Part shown: positions 62,873 through 64,000 of the stretch, in pieces
How the letters are laid out: the number at the start of each line of letters is the position of its first letter
How positions within the stretch are numbered: the stretch's first letter is position 1
Source of the DNA: Chaenocephalus aceratus
Lineage: Eukaryota > Chordata > Actinopteri > Perciformes > Channichthyidae
Length of the DNA stretch: 64,000 nt
Assembly: GCA_023974075.1 (NCBI GenBank)
Contig: CM043798.1
Span: forward strand, 8,449,673 to 8,513,672
Direction: 5' to 3'
Program-made: the position numbers and the translations under genes
Notes under the pieces: model-generated
Told to the model about the DNA's origin: nothing
The model's database searches: none
The model's input: only the letters and a program-made list of their open reading frames with translations

Positions 62873-64000
62873 AGCGGCACTATTGTGCTATTTTAAAATA
62901 GGATAATCAGTCTTGCATGTGGGTGATCAGATATTTTGTGAAATAACTTTCGGTTATTATGTGGCACACCTTTGTCTTGATATTTTAAAGTTCACATACT
63001 GTGCAACAAGTTAAAGTTGCACAGATAGTCTTATGGTCATATTTATTCATTTAAATATAGAGGCCTGAGCCTTTCAAACTGAATTTAGGGAGATTGCCTT
63101 TTAAAAATAGTATTACCTGCTTAGACTGCGCACAGTTTGCATTTTTCATGCCATTTTGTGAGCAACAAGTGAGGGTTTTGCAATATACTGGTATTGGTGA
63201 TAACCACCATTTAAAATAAGACAACATACAAGATATAAATCTTAGATTATAATGGGCATAATAATTATGTAGTAAATCTGATATAGTGATAAGTGACATG
63301 TTTGAGAATTCATTAGACAAAACCTGTGAGGTCTAGAACACTATTTGGCATTTTAAGAATAATATAAATGAAAGGTCTTGAAGGTCGAGGGATAAATTCA
63401 GAGTGCTGACAAACTGAAGAAGAAGAGAGAACAGATACAGAAGTCCTGAGTCATTCTGTGTTCAGACAGTGAGACTCATGGCAGCTTATCTCTGAGTGGC
63501 AGTTCAAAGTGTGAAACATTTCAACACCCTTCTCTGGCCATAATACCACACATATAGGGGAAGTGGGAGAAGAAAAAAACACCACCACCCTGTTGTTGAG
63601 AAAGAGATGGTCCGATTGTTTAACAAGAATTAACTGAATTTGCTACAGCCAAGTTACCTTGCACTATATGTATTGACCAAGAATACTTGCATTCAAACAT
63701 TTGTAATTTAGTTACCACAAGTAGAAATGCAGTAAGTGTATTGCAAAACTAAAGTGATATGCTGTGACAAACTGAGAGCTGCATGGGTTTTGAATTGCAA
63801 ACAGAAAGAGTTTCCTGTCACTGTCCTTATTTGAGTCATAAAATTGAATTTAAAAAATGTAACACGTTTTTTCATGAGGGAGAAATCCATTCCCTCACAT
63901 TTTAGTGCATGTCACTATATTTAATATTGTGCGATCATTTTTGGTCATGTACAGCCATTCTCTAATCTGATGATCAATCTGAAATTCTATTCTGAGAATT
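62873..64000. other. gene-free intergenic DNA
   Basis: AT-rich; only short fortuitous ORFs; no repeats or RNA structures that I can support. Confidence 0.5.

Overview
The window is vertebrate and almost certainly from a ray-finned fish. It is AT-rich and intron-bearing, with long TG/CA microsatellites. It is packed with teleost-type mobile elements: L1 and L2 LINEs, an RTE/Rex3-like tail, Ty3/gypsy-like and ERV LTR elements, a DIRS element, and hAT, Harbinger and TTAA-flanked DNA transposons. There is no sign of bacterial gene organisation. The only host gene I can name is the microRNA gene mir-223, on the minus strand near 60.06 kb. Almost everything else is transposon or virus-like sequence in successive layers.

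Layout, 1-8 kb: a very large palindrome (arms 807-3667 and 5058-7920, near-identical) encloses a 1.39-kb loop with two ORFs, one extremely basic and one with a possible C-terminal membrane anchor. Three similar promoter-plus-CCATGG leaders precede different ORFs. This looks like a fragment of an unrecognised integrated virus-like or Maverick-like element. 8-19 kb: an L1 copy was split by a hAT-type element, and its halves now lie in opposite orientation. A pair of 600-bp inverted arms (11839-12440, 16219-16830) encloses a minus-strand LTR/PBS/gag fragment, a Harbinger MITE with a perfect 66-bp palindrome, and a nested hAT MITE. An RTE tail and a 1.9-kb hAT with transposase exons follow. 20-24 kb: a 3.7-kb LTR retrotransposon has near-identical LTRs and a deleted pol. 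26-30 kb: TIR elements. 30.4-34.8 kb: a degenerate DIRS element carries repeated copies of a ~0.5-kb module.

35.2-44.15 kb is a minus-strand endogenous retrovirus-like element. Its 1101-bp LTRs show one noticed difference, it has a 4-bp AGCT target duplication, a PBS and a polypurine tract, but very little retroviral coding sequence. Near its 3' end, after what looks like the end of integrase, lies an intronless Ajuba/LIMD1-type LIM-domain segment, apparently captured from a host mRNA. 44.4-48.4 kb: a minisatellite, an LTR-like repeat, and a 3.05-kb transposon (157-bp TIRs, CCCGATA duplication) that contains a TTAA-flanked THAP-encoding Kolobok-like element. 48.4-53.5 kb: an almost full-length L2-clade LINE (ORF1 esterase, ORF2 endonuclease/RT) with few breaks.

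53.5-64 kb is calmer host intergenic DNA with microsatellites, a solo LTR (61985-62385) and mir-223. Both mature arms of mir-223 match the vertebrate sequences as I remember them. The upstream DNA has a splice donor, a PU.1-like GAGGAAGT site and a C/EBP-like site, which fits the myeloid regulation known for this gene. The mobile elements do not work together as a pathway; their relations are nesting, interruption and capture.
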